This document shows positions 28,750 through 40,207 of a stretch of 64,000 nucleotides of DNA, piece by piece. Source of the DNA: Cladocopium goreaui (lineage: Eukaryota; Sar; Dinophyceae; Suessiales; Symbiodiniaceae); NCBI GenBank assembly GCA_947184155.2, contig CAMXCT020003180.1:1-64000 (forward strand), in the 5' to 3' direction. The position numbers were made by a program, and so were the translations under genes. The notes below the pieces were generated by a model, which saw only the letters and a program-made list of their open reading frames with translations, ran no database searches and had not been told where the DNA came from. Each line of letters begins with the position of its first letter. Within the stretch, counting starts at the first letter, position 1.

Positions 28750-29640
28750 ACTATCATTGCATTGGGCCTGCAAGTGCTACCTAGCCATGAATAACAAAAC
28801 ACTCAAGCAAAGACAGCTTTGTTCAACAAATAGCCCCATGTGGCTTGGGAGCCCATTGTGCATTGACATTTGTGCCCCAAAAGAAAGCTTGAGTTTGGGT
28901 TGTACAAGTGAGCAACCATTACAGCTACTCACACCACAAACCATAGCCATAGCCATTAAGAGGCTCAGCAAAACCATACAAGTTAAACATAGCCATAAAG
29001 GCTGAACATAGCCATAATAGCTGGACATAGCCATAAAGGCTAAACATAGCCAAAAAGGTTAAACATAGGCTGTGGGGCTCAACACATGCTATGTAAGCCA
29101 CTAGGGCTAAACAAAAGCCACCAAGGGCTAACTACAGCCACTAGGCTAAGCAAAAGCCACCAAGGGCTAGCTACAGCCACTAGGGCTAAACAAAAGCCAC
29201 CAAGGGCTACCTACAGCCACTAAGGCTAATAAAGCCACCAGGGCTAAGCAGCCACTTTGGGCTCAACCATTTGCAAGTCAGCCTCCCCTCCCCAAAGAAA
29301 AGCCACAAGGGCTAAAAAACAAGCACTGCTAAACAACTTTTACCACTGCAGCCACACAGGCTTCATACCTCTTACAACCCATTGGGTTATGGCATGGGCC
29401 TTTGCTGATCACCTACCATGATGCTTTTTTTTGAACCATTTCTAAAACAGTTTCAGTTCACCCTCAGTACCTTTCAAGTTGAATGAATTACCTTTTTCAA
29501 TTTCATTTCCATCATTTTGCATCATGATAGGTTCTTTTCCAGTCAGTGCCATGGTTCTTGTCCAGCTCATCATTGATTATCACCAGCAGTTTTGCCATTG
29601 CAGGGTGGGCATTGTACCTGAGTGGAATTGATGGGTTTAT
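28750..29640. other. Intron or spacer packed with AGCC-GGCT hairpins
   Basis: The densest run is 28930-29360, with about twenty mini-hairpins (AGCCACTAGGGCT, AGCCACCAAGGGCT and relatives). One copy at 29249-29267 reads AGCCACTTTGGGCTCAACC, close to the 3' half of the dinoflagellate spliced leader. Confidence 0.7.
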
Positions 29641-29658
29641 CACAAAAAAAGAAATACC

Positions 29659-30036
29659 TTACACCCCAAAAAAAACAAAAAAATGTTGTTGATAGCTTCC
29701 CAGTTGCTGTTTCTGGAGTTCTTTCACTTTGTCCCTTTCACCGCGGTTCAATCTGGCCAGCAGGATGCCACACCTATTCATCCATCCACTCCTGTGGCCT
29801 TCTTCCCTTTTCACTGCCACATTGGAATACCATTTCTGTTCCTCCTTGGCATTTTCTTCCTCCTTGACATTTTCAGTCTCATCATTGGCAGAACCAGAAC
29901 CACTGCCACTTGCTGTTTTGCTAGCATTTCCATCATAGGTCTTCAGTTTCTTGGCAGTTACTGGTTGTGGCAATCCCCTTTTCTTCTTCTCAGCATTGAT
30001 TGCATCGACAATCTTCTTCCTGGTAACTGTGTTTGA
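29659..30036 (-). CDS. Exon-like piece, Lys/Glu-rich
   Basis: Reads TRKKIVDAINAEKKRGLPQP ... KTYDGNASKT, then a Gly/Ser linker and NVKEEENAKEEQKWYSN. Composition and the EEQKW position resemble linker-rich proteins of the same dinoflagellate element family. No start codon of its own. Confidence 0.35.
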   Translation of the reverse strand, partial: SNTVTRKKIVDAINAEKKKRGLPQPVTAKKLKTYDGNASKTASGSGSGSANDETENVKEEENAKEEQKWYSNVAVKREEGHRSGWMNRCGILLARLNRGERDKVKELQKQQLGSYQQHFFVFFGV

Positions 30037-30109
30037 TCAGAACCTACACCAAAATAAGCAAACATGTTGCCAAACCAAAAGAAAACAAAAACAAACAGCA
30101 AAATCAATA

Positions 30110-30409
30110 CTATTTATAGCCAAGGCACTCCATCTCAGTGGCTGTGGTGCTCATTGTAAGGCAGCCATCCTTGCTGAGTTTTTCCAGCTTCACTTTCACT
30201 TCCTCTTGTAGTTGTTGCAGATGGGTGTCAGTCTCATTGTCATTGTCCACCTCCAGTTCCACCATTTCCATCTCTTCTGGTTCATGCAATGGTTCCACCA
30301 CTGAAGCTGGGCTGGGTGGCTCAGCAGGTGCCTCTTGCTTCATCCTCACTTCCATGCCAAGTAGTTGCCATGCTTGACCAATTCCAAAACAGTCTTCATT
30401 CCCTGCCAT
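30110..30409 (-). CDS. Exon-like piece, acidic
   Basis: A 99-codon frame from ATG 30409 (MAGNEDCFGIGQAWQLLGME ...) with a long Glu/Asp-rich run and a LQQLQEEVKVKLEKL coiled-coil-like segment. Probably the first exon of the gene continuing at 30036-29659. Confidence 0.4.
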   Translation of the reverse strand: MAGNEDCFGIGQAWQLLGMEVRMKQEAPAEPPSPASVVEPLHEPEEMEMVELEVDNDNETDTHLQQLQEEVKVKLEKLSKDGCLTMSTTATEMECLGYK

Positions 30410-30754
30410 TGCAACTTCAGTTGTGCAACTAAATTGCTACACAGTTCCAGATTCAGATTCAATATCTTTGCAAAAGATGCTTTGTAAGTTTTCATGATGT
30501 TTATATGAAACTCTATAGGTAAAAAAATAGATCTATTGATATCAGTTGTATATCAAGGTTTACAGTTCAAAATGTAAAAGAAACACACATACAAACATAC
30601 AGAGAACAATGCAAGTTTGGGTTTCAATTTTGGAGCTTGTTTGTTGTTTTGTTTTCTTTGCCAAATCCATAACTTTTGCTGTCAAAATGTAAAAGTGATA
30701 TTTTGAATTTATGGTTTTATTTTTCAGATTATGAGTTCAGGCTCTTGGTGTATG

Positions 30755-31090
30755 ATTTCATTCTCAAGATTCTAGATTAAGATTCTTAATCTAGGATTCT
30801 ATTTCTCAAATTCTAGATTAAGATTCTTAATCTAGGATTTCATTTCTCATATTCTAGATTAAGATTCTTAATCTAGGATTCCATTTCTCAAATGCTAGAT
30901 TAAGATTCTTAATCTAGGATTTCATTTGTCAAATTCTAGATTAAGATTCTTAATCTAGAATTCTATTTTCCAAATTCTAGATTAAGATTCTTAATCTAGG
31001 ATTTCATTTGTCAAATTCTACATTAAATTGTTTCATCTAAGATTTCACTTGCCAGATTCCAGATTAAGGTTTTCATTCTAGAATTTCATG
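30755..31090. repeat. 41-bp satellite of palindromes
   Basis: About eight copies; each unit holds CTAGATTAAGATTCTTAATCTAG, a 10-bp inverted repeat around three bases. Later copies decay toward 31090. Confidence 0.9.
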
Positions 31091-34000
31091 TTCCAATTGT
31101 TGCATTGTTGTATTTGTTTTTTTTATTTTACCTGTTGATATTTGGTATATATGTGTGACATTTTTTTGTTTGTAGTTCAGTATTCTTTGATATATGTACT
31201 GTCTGAACCTGGAACTTCAGATCGGGCACCAGTGTTTTGGAAAGCAGTGAGTTTGCCAGTCTTCATGGAATGATGAACCAATGCAATCCAATATATATAT
31301 ATATATTCAATTGATCAAGATTCAAATACATTTCAATTCATCTACTCAATTGTAATGATATTGTCTCTAGATCTGATTTGTTTGTCTTATACTAACAAAT
31401 GTAGAAATGAAATGTATGCAGTTCTATACATGTTGAGGCACTGGAGTGCTGCTGAACCAAGAGTGTAGCAATAAAAACATGTTTTGAAATGAATTGCTGT
31501 GATCCCACCATTCAAAAATAACAGCCACTTGGGCTATAGATAAAGAAAGCCACTAGGGCTAGTGAAGCCATTCAGGCTGTATGAAATCAGCCACTAGGAC
31601 TAGAAATTGAGCCACTTGGAATAGATTAGCCAAATGATGCTGAAAACAATGAGTCACTAGGACTGGAAACAAAGCCACTGGGGCTTGATGAGCCATTGTG
31701 GCCAGATGAACCATCAAAGCTGCAAGTGTCAAGCCTTTCAGGCTGCAAATGATTCTTATTAAGCTGGATAAAATCAATCCAATTGTAAAATATCAAGCCA
31801 CTGGGGCTCTAGGTGATCAACTGCAGTCAAACTAAGAAGGACACGCAAACAAGCCACCAGGGCTGGACATAAAAGCCACTTAGGGCTTCAATAGCCATAA
31901 AGGCGTGCATAGCCATTCAGGCTCCCAGGGCCCTTTGCCAAAGTCCAAGCAGCATTTTCACTCCATTGCCCAAAGAGTCATCCTCTCAGCTGTTCCACCA
32001 TTGGAAACTGGACCCACTTGTTGCATGTAAAATGCATTTTGGTGATAGGTCCAATCCAGGCCCATGCCAATTCACTGATTTCATCATTGGGGTACCTAGT
32101 CTTCCAATGTGTTGCATCCCCAACATTCAAAAGAACTGTTTAAACCTTTCAGGGGAAAAACATAGCAACTTTACAATGAATCACATCCAAGACACCAGCT
32201 CTCCCATCAATTGCTGTATTTTGCAACTCGGTAGTGGATACCATTCCTGGTGATCCATCCAGAGAAGGCCACATTGGAGTACCTGTGCCACTTCTGCATC
32301 CTGAGATGATGCATTCCACAATTAGTTGAGATAAGAAACAAAGCCACCAAAGCCACCAGGGGCTTGATTAGCAATGGTCGATCTTATACCATTTGACCCA
32401 TTGAAGGTGACACCAAAAAAATAATTGAGAAAACCAAGTGTCTCCCTTATCTCTCCATTGTCAAAGTAAAGGTAGGTCACTTCCTGGGTGTGCTTCACTT
32501 CCTTCAGTTGAGGAGCAGCTGGCATTGCTCTCAGACCTCTATCCAGTTCCTACACTTCCACTTTCACTATTCAGTTCCTACACTTCCACTATGGGGCCAA
32601 ACAGTGGCAGGTAGGAAAAACATTAGGCTTGCTCCAAACAAAAAGCCATTGGCAATAGACATGGTGCCCTTTCTGCAGAGTGGTGTTATTACTTTCCATA
32701 TACTGGAACAATGACCAATGTTGTGAAAACTACATGGTACCAAACCAAATTCAACAGAGTGGGTAAACATCACTACTTCATGAAACCAAACACTTGTGTA
32801 ACAAAAAAGTCAAGGAGGCTTGGTTGAGCCACTGTGGGGCTTGAAAGCCATAAAGGCTACAGCCACTATAGGGCTAGGTATGCTTGAAGAAGCCTCACAG
32901 CCATTGAGGCTAAGGTGCAAGCCACTGCAGGCAAACCATAGAACCATGGAGGCCCAGGTGTCAGCCATTAAGGCTAAGTTTCCAGCCATTGAGGCTAAGG
33001 TGGGTGGCTAAGCCAAGATACCAGCCATTGAGGCTAAGGTGCAAGCCATGGTGGCTACAGTGCCAGCCATTGAGGCTAAGCCAAGAACCAGCCATTCAGG
33101 CTAAGATACAGGCCATTCAGGCTACATTTTGCAACCATTCAAGCAAAGGGGCAAGACATGATGACTAAAGCCACAGCCACTGGATTCAAGCCACAAACCA
33201 TTAAAGACAAAGTACAAGCCATTCAGGCTCAGATTCAAGCCATTCAGGCTAAGCTGGCAGCCATGGAAACAAAGTGGCTAGACATTTAGGCTGAGAAGCC
33301 TGCAGCTGCAATGCAAACAGCTTTTTCCATTCCCACATAGCACTGGCTCCTCAGTTGTTCCAGTATTTGTAGTCATTGACAATCCAAGACCACCACCACA
33401 GGGTATCACACTGCCTGCATCGCATGTTGTCCTCATTCAGTCTCCAAGTCCATATCCAGCAGTGGCAAGGTCTAACACTTGATGCCCCCACACATTGCAG
33501 CCAGGAGCCCTCTGGGTGTCCCTTCACAGCCCATGCCCTGGCAGTTGCCCTGTTGGCTGAATGGCCTTCTTCCCAGGTCTGTGGGCCTTTTGGCCTTGCA
33601 CTGCCCATTGCTGGAGAAGCTTGCAGGAGCTGCTTAAGCCAAGTGCTGCTATCATGGCACAATGGCTCCTGCTGGGACAGCCAAACAAAAGACATGAGCC
33701 ACAAGGGCTGAACAGCAAACATGAGCCATCAAGCATGCCACCAGGGCAGAGCAAACAAAACCTGAGCCACCAATGGCTGAACTTAAGACTTGAGCCACTA
33801 AGGGCTAGACAAGAGAAGCCACCAAGGGCTAAACAAAAAAGACCCAAGCCACCAAGGGCTGAACACAGCACAAGAGCCCCATGGGCTTGCAACAAGTAAA
33901 TGCAATACCTACCTGCACAAAAGACCTAAACTATACAATGTGTTTTGAACACAATTTCACACAAGATGCCAAGCAAGGAGGCAAACTTGGCAAGTCATTG

Positions 34001-34387
34001 AAGCAGCCCAGGCTGAGATGCAAGCCATTCTGGCCAACATATGGGCCATGCCAGAATTGTGGTACATCTATATCCATCCCCATGCAACTGTAGCAGCAAG
34101 GCTTTCATTTGTACATTGAAACATAAGCCAATGTCTGTTGTGAACCATTTATAGGGACAACACCATCCTGAAATGCCAAGGTTTACAGCCCAGGGGGGCA
34201 AGCATTCAAACCAACTGGGCAAAAGTTTCACACAATTACACAGACCACATGGAGCACAGCCATTCCAGGCTAACTTTGGCCAAGGGGCCATGCAGGCTTA
34301 GTGTGTGCAAAGCCATGAAGGCTGATGTGTTGGCAAATGCTTCTTGTGCAGCAGCCATTCCTGTTTTGACACCACCAGTTCTGGTTG
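31091..34387. other. Long element spacer, mostly AGCC-GGCT hairpins
   Basis: Hairpin-rich stretches at 31520-31930, 32810-33260 and 33690-33890. A minus-strand piece at 32322-32525 (QEVTYLYFDNGEIRETLGFL) and one at 33351-33722 read somewhat like protein, but no gene is supported. Confidence 0.5.
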
Positions 34388-34965
34388 TCAGTCTGCTTTC
34401 TTTGATTTCTTGACATACTGCCTCTTAGCAGCATTCAGGGCATCAGACACACCATCCTTCAAAAATGCAATCACTGCAGCCAACTCTTCAGGCACCAGCT
34501 TCACTAGAAGATCCCCCTTCCAAGGCCTGGTGCCTTGGCACAGAATGTGCACTGGCTGGTCAGCCACTGAAATCTGCACCACATGGCTACCACAATTTTC
34601 TTGCACTTTTCTTTTCTTGCTTCCAGCAGCAGTTTCATTTTGAGGCACTGCATCTTGCCACATGTCTTCTTTTTCCTCACCATCTTCAGTGCCATCTTCT
34701 CCAAGGTGTAGTGCTTCCAGTGCCCTGTTCCTCAATTTCACCAACTCCTGCAGCTTGGGGCTATTTGAGAAACATGCATTCTTCTTTGCTGATGTCTGGG
34801 ACACCAGAGCAACAATGGTGTGTGAAGATGCCCTCAGTCTCAAATAGGTCACCCCTTCATATTCTTCCAGCAAGGTGCCTGGCACATGGAACCACTTCCC
34901 TTCATCACATTGAATTTCAATGCTTTGCCTGATTTTGACACCAGACATTGCTGCTGCCAGACTGC
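34388..34965 (-). CDS. Last exon of the HPDNRGG-type gene
   Basis: Reads SLAAAMSGVKIRQSIEIQCD ... to a basic end KRQYVKKSKKAD and a stop at 34388. Includes an acidic GEDGTEDGEEKEDMW run. The splice acceptor near 34965 is estimated. Confidence 0.4.
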
Positions 34966-37767
34966 ACTTGAACCAGAACCTTGCAATCAAAACAATACAT
35001 CATTCTTTAATTCTTTGCAAGCACTGATCAGTGGAAGTAGCAGCCATAAAGGCTTTCTAACCCCCTGTCAGCCATGAAGGCTTCAAGCCAGGACCAGCCA
35101 TGCAGGCTTGTATTTAGCCACAGCCACTGGGGCTAGAAGTGAAACAAGGAAAGCAAGCTCCATTTTTTGCCATGTTCACTGAAAGTGCTGGGTATGTTTC
35201 AGAACCAGACTTAGAAGCAACTCAGTGGCTGGGCTGGGCTTCTTGAACCTTCTTCTTCTTCTTGGCAATGTCCTTGGGGTTCTCAATGAGCAAGCACTCA
35301 TTTGGCTGGATGGGCCCAATGTTCTGCAAGATGGGGATTTTGCAGCCATCCACTGACATTTCACCAAAGGTCATGTTGTGGTCTTCACCATCACCTGCAG
35401 ACTTGACCCACCAAAATGGGCTCAGCACACCTTCATCCTTGTCGAAATTCTGCAAGGCTTTCATTTGTGAAATCAACCACATCTTCCCAAAGGCTTTGAT
35501 GTAGTGCTTGTCAGCAACAGGGGTGTCTTTCAGCAAAGAGACAATGCCACAGGGGACCAGCTTCAATGCATTCTTCTTGCCAAATTTCTTTGAAGCCCAC
35601 ACATGGCTTGGATTGCTGGAGAAAACCACTTCCTTGCAAGTAGGGTCACTGTCTATGCAAGCCTGCAGCAAACACTTTTGCACATGACTCTTCTGGAATT
35701 CCAATTCCACAGCACCACTCTTCTGAACAGTGTGGCTCTCTGCCTTCCCTTCAGGGCATGCCACTGCCATTGATGCTTTGGTTGCCCTCCAATCTTTCAA
35801 CTTCAAGAAATCCACCTTGACTTCCAGGGTTGGGTCAAACAATGGCTTGTGGATGAAGATGCAATGGTCATTGTGCACCTTGTCCAGTACAAAGATCTTG
35901 TTGGCATGGTCCTTGTTTTGGTACCTGGTGGGTTGGGAACAACAGTCACTTTGAAATTAAAAAGAAAAAGGGCATGAAACCTTTTTGGAAATCCAGCCAG
36001 CAAAAATTGATCAGCAAAACCCAAAGCATACTCATTGGCCATGCTGCTTCTCCTTCTCCTTGATGTGCACATTCTGCAACAAGGCCATCTCCTTTTTGCT
36101 CACTGCCAAAGTGTCACAAACTTGCAATTTGGACTCACTACTGTCAGCTTTGGCCTGTGCAACAGCAATGCCACCCAACTCATCAGTGAAAAGCTTGGAC
36201 ATGGTTGGGATGTGTTTGTGGCCATCGACTTCTCTCCCAAGCTTTTCTTTCTGCATTACATGCAGGCACAGCCTTGTTGCCAATCTCCCAAAGCAAGCCA
36301 TCTTGTAGTTCTCGGACCAGGAATCTTCCAGTATGGTCCTGGGCCGGTGTCTGGGTACAGATTGAAGCAGCAAAGAAAAACAATGCAAAAACAACAGGTA
36401 CTTTAGGTGGTGCTGGTGTTTGATAAAACAATGGAAAAGTCTGTGCTGGCAAGGGGCTCTGCCTCCAACAGTTTTGGTTTCACTGTTGGTGCCTTCAATC
36501 TCTCAATGTCTGCTTTTCCCAGCAGCTTTGCCACCCCATCCACTTGCCTGGAAGCTGTCATCATTGTTGCCCACCTAGGCTTCAAGAATGTTGGTTATGA
36601 ATAATTTGTTGCCCAGCCCAAGAATTCACTTTTGTCAAAAAACAGCAATAGACAGGATTACTGGTGCCATTCAAGCCAAGGGCATCCCAGCTCTGAAGAA
36701 CGGCACTAGGTTCTGCTCACCCTTGAGGTCAAAGTAGGTGATGGCTTTCATCATTTCCTCCCCAATCATCACAGTAGCAAAAGCTTTGCCTAGGCTGAAA
36801 TGCAACAAAGCAAGGATGGGTATTTAGACAACAAGCACCAGGAAGAGCCACTAGGGCTTGCAAGTGCCCAGGGCAAAGCCATGTGGAGGCTGAATCATTG
36901 AAAGCCATGTTGAAGATTGCACATGCTGCATGGTGATGCCTGTGTGCAGCCCAAAAATTGAATTTGAGGAGAAACATCACCAACTCCATCTTCCGGCCAC
37001 CACCAAACTTGGAGACATAGGTTGCAATTGCATCCAAGGACTTTTTGCAAGCAGGTGCACATGCCTTCAATTCCCCAAAGGCCACTTGCAGCTCTTGACC
37101 ATGTAGTACACCTTGGGCCAGCTGGGCAGCACATTCAATTTCAGACAGTTGCTTGTTGTTGGAATTGGTGCTGTTCAAGGCCATTTGGAAAAAGCCAGGC
37201 ATTTTGGGCCATTCCTCCTCCACTGCACTGCTCACTACAACCCATTGCCAGCCATCATGTAGCAGTGTTGAAACAGCATCACTTGTTGCTGTCACCTTGC
37301 CTCAGCTGCAATGGCCCTATGTCATTTGGCCCACCACATCCAGAGCCAACTGCTTTCAGCCATGCAGTGGAGTGGCTAGAGGAAACACTGAGAAACCTTT
37401 CTTGGCCAGTCATGGCAGCCAGCAGGCCACCACTACCTTCAACCAGCCTCTGATTGGCATTCAATTGCTTCTCTCTTTGGTCAGTCTTGATGGCCAGTTC
37501 AAAAGCCACTGAGCCAGTGAGGAGTTCTTTTCTCACCCCCACAGCCCACATTTTCATGCCCTTGTTCCAGCAATCCACTGCTGACAGCATTTGCCCACCC
37601 CTGTTGTCAGGGTGGGTCAAGATTTCACTGGGCTTGACCATCATTTTGTAAGCCAAGCCACATTGCAGCAATTGCTCCTGCAACCTTTCAACCTTGACTA
37701 ACACTGGGTCTTCACTGGCCATAATTTCATCCACTTTGCTTTTGACATTGGGTGGCGCTGAAGACAT
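34388..37767 (-). CDS. Multi-exon element gene of the HPDNRGGQML type
   Basis: Starts at ATG 37767 (MSSAPPNVKSKVDEIMASED). Exon-like pieces on the minus strand: 37279-37767 (with HPDNRGGQML, VGVRKELL, TGQERFLSVSSSHS), then by a one-base shift about 36915-37295 (EEWPKMPGFFQMALNSTNSN), about 36683-36793 after acceptor GCATTTCAG (LGKAFATVMIGEEMMKAITY), about 36410-36570, about 36032-36360, 35222-35925 and 34388-34965. It ends KRQYVKKSKKAD and a stop. Introns hold AGCC-GGCT hairpins. I recognise the HPDNR and SSSH motifs from a large dinoflagellate-only family; its biochemical role is unknown to me. Presence between the TIRs makes it element cargo or an element gene. Confidence 0.5.
35222..35878 (-). 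CDS. Penultimate long exon of the HPDNRGG-type gene
   Basis: A 218-codon frame (DHCIFIHKPLFDPTLEVKVD ... NPKDIAKKKKKVQEAQPSH). Its stop lies just inside the next intron, so the exon probably ends near 35230. Contains GVLSPFWWVKSAGDGEDHNM. Confidence 0.4.
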   Translation of the reverse strand: MHNDHCIFIHKPLFDPTLEVKVDFLKLKDWRATKASMAVACPEGKAESHTVQKSGAVELEFQKSHVQKCLLQACIDSDPTCKEVVFSSNPSHVWASKKFGKKNALKLVPCGIVSLLKDTPVADKHYIKAFGKMWLISQMKALQNFDKDEGVLSPFWWVKSAGDGEDHNMTFGEMSVDGCKIPILQNIGPIQPNECLLIENPKDIAKKKKKVQEAQPSH

Positions 37768-37789
37768 GGTTTAAAAAGCACCAAGACTA

Positions 37790-38639
37790 CCTGCAACACT
37801 CAGAAGCCAAGGCTGCATTGGCTTGGAAATGGTTCAACCACACTCAACCAAGGATTGGGGTTGCAAACATCATTTTGCACACAATTGCCACCAGGGCTGT
37901 GAACAAGTTAGCCATGGCAGGCTGGTAAAGTATATAGCCACCATGGGCTGGTTGACACAGCCATCAAGGCTTAGGCATCCTTTTTCAGGTTTGCAAACGT
38001 AGCCAGGGCTGGAGCTATACCACATTGCCACTAGGACTGCCATGCATTGCCACCAAACATAAGAAACAAACAGCTTGGTTGGAAGGAAGCAAGATTCCAA
38101 GGCAACAAAAACAAATCTGGTAGAATTTCAATAGAATCAAAGCTTCAAAGCAAAAGAACAACAAGCATGCTTGCAAGGGTTCACCCACAAGAAATTGGAA
38201 AGCACCAGCCATGTGCAGGTTTGGTACACAGAGCTGAAACAGCACTTGTGTTGCTTGCAAACAAAATACATATGGTGTGCACATTGGCCAGCAAGTTCCA
38301 ACTGGCATTTTTGTTTGTTTCCACAAAATCACAAAAAAGAAATATGCCTTGTTTTTTTTGTTGATACTTTTACTTTGAAATTTCCAAATTGTATTTTCAA
38401 CACAAATCCTGGCAACACATTTTCACTTGCCAAATCAAAATTTGCTAGAAAGTCACTAATATAAAAATAAAGAGAAAAATATTGCTAAACAGGCTAAACC
38501 TCCTAAAGTCTTAACATGTTTAAGATGGCTAGCTAAAAAAACTAAACTCTTAGCTAAACATCTTAAACCTTGTAACATGTTAGCAGAATGTTAGCAATAT
38601 GTTGACATATGATAAGCATATGCTTAACAAGCCCTTAGA
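37790..38639. other. Element right subterminal DNA
   Basis: AGCC-GGCT hairpins to about 38050, then unique DNA, then short TTAGCTAAAC/TCTTAAAC repeats next to the right TIR. This is the probable promoter side for the minus-strand genes; no specific signal was recognised. Confidence 0.5.
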
Positions 38640-38689
38640 TAAACATCTTAAACCTCTTAACCCACTAGCAAAGGCACAGCCCATCCAAG
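38640..38689 (-). repeat. Right terminal inverted repeat, 50 bp
   Basis: Reverse complement of 23344-23393 with no mismatch. Followed by TA at 38690-38691. Confidence 0.95.
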
Positions 38690-38915
38690 TAAAAGTGCGA
38701 GTTCAAGTCGTCCCGCGCAACCCTTTCGCACGAAATGAGGTTCGATTGTCAAAAACTGAAGTAAAAGTGCGAGTTCAAGTCGTCCCGCGCAACCCTTTCG
38801 CACGAAATGAGGTTCGATCGTCAAAAACTGATGTAAAATTGCGATTTCCGGGTTCCCGTTGCAACCCTTTCGCACGAAATGAGGGTCGATCGCCAAAAAC
38901 TGAGGTAAAATTGCG
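38690..38915. repeat. 72-bp tandem array, right part
   Basis: About three more copies in the same orientation as 23128-23343, continuing the array across the insertion. Confidence 0.9.
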
Positions 38916-38924
38916 ATTTTTCTG

Positions 38925-39720
38925 CGTGTACAAAGCTTCTTTCTGTGTGCTGTGTGTCAAAAATTCTGTGTGTAAAAGCATCTGTGCGTAAAAGCCTCTG
39001 TGATGTAAAAGCGTCTCTGTGTAAAAGCGTCTGTGTGTAAAAGCGTCTGTGTGTAAAAGCGTCTGTGTGTAAAAGCGTCTGTGTGTAAAAGTGTCTGTGT
39101 GTAAAAGCGTCTGTGTAAAAGCGTCTGTGTAAAAGCGTCTGTGTAAAAGCGTCTGCTTAAAAGCTTCTGTGTGCTCTGTGTAAAAGCGTCTGTGTGTAAA
39201 AGCGTCTGTGTGTAAAAGCGTTTGTGTCAAAAGCGTCTGTGTAAAAGCTTCTGTGTGTAAAAGCGTCTGTGTGTAAAAGCCTCTGCGTGTAAAAGCTTCT
39301 GTGTGTAAAAGCCTCTGCGTGTAAAAGCTTCTGTGTGTAAAATCTTCTGTGTGTAAAAGCCTCTGTGTGTAAAAGCGCCTGCGTGTAAAGCCGTCTGTGT
39401 GTAAAAGTTTCTGTTGTGTAAAAGTGTCTGTGTGTCAAAGCGTTTGTGTGTAAAAGTGTTTGCGTGTAAAAGCGTCTGCGTGTAAAAGCGTCTGCGTGTA
39501 AAAGCGTCTGTGTGTAAAAGCGTTTGCGTGTAAAAGCTTCTGTGTGTAAAAGCCTCTGCGTGTAAAAGCGTCTGCGTGTAAAGCCGTCTGTGTGTAAAAG
39601 TTTCTGTTGTGTAAAAGTGTCTGTGTGTCAAAGCGTTTGTGTGTAAAAGTGTTTGCATGTAAAAGCGTCTGCGTGTAAAAGCGTCTGCGTGTAAAAGCGT
39701 CTGTGTGTAAAAGCGTTTGC
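38925..39720. repeat. 16-bp tandem array, middle block
   Basis: Same unit and orientation as 21236-22500, with more CTGCGTG variants. A block of about 200 bp recurs at 39290-39490 and 39520-39700. Confidence 0.95.
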
Positions 39721-40207
39721 TCTAACCCCTTGTCGCCCAAACTGAGAAAGTTAACGCATACCACGCAAATATCGTACTCCACATACCTGAGCGGGAACGC
39801 ACTCCACAAGTTTAACACACTCCACAAATTTAACGCACTCCGCAAAGGTAACGCATACCATGCAAACATCGTACTCCACAACACTCCACATATAGTGGCT
39901 CTAGGCTATCCACAGGAACAATGCATACCTGAACTTCATCGCCGATCATGGCAGTGCCTGGACAATCCCTTAAACTTGAAATAGGCATGCTCAATCTGCA
40001 TACCTGTGTGGGAACGCGCTCCACGAAGTTAACGCATACCGTGCAAACATCATACTCCACATAGTGAGTTCAGGCTACTTACAGGAGTAACGCATACCGA
40101 TGCTTCATCGCATACCATAGGATGGACGAATACCACCAATATACCGCCTTTCAGGGTACTTCAGCCATTTTGGCTTGGAGTATGGCCAGCCTTGGAATAT
40201 GGCTAAG
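39721..40207. repeat. Diverged ACGCATACC / TACTCCACA repeats
   Basis: Units such as ACGCATACCNNGCAAACATC followed by GTACTCCACA recur four or five times. AGCCATTTTGGCT at 40152-40164 equals the core of the dinoflagellate spliced leader. No gene. Confidence 0.6.

Larger units (their letters stand above)
23344..38689 (-). mobile_element. 15.3-kb TIR DNA transposon
   Basis: 15,346 bp bounded by perfect 50-bp inverted repeats and a TA duplication, inserted in a 72-bp tandem array. All recognisable coding parts lie on the minus strand: transposase-like gene (24055-26060), Cys-rich gene (26632-27884), a two- or three-exon gene (28242-30409) and a long multi-exon gene (34388-37767). Noncoding parts are filled with AGCC-N-GGCT mini-hairpins. 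The TIRs are still identical, so insertion may be fairly recent, yet three of the genes carry frameshifts; the copy may have been moved by a transposase made elsewhere, or the indels may be assembly errors. The superfamily is not certain; TA duplication alone does not settle it. Confidence 0.9.

Noticed and set aside
30755-31090. Possible CRISPR-like array
   Set aside because: The units are contiguous tandem copies with no unique spacers, and the DNA looks eukaryotic.
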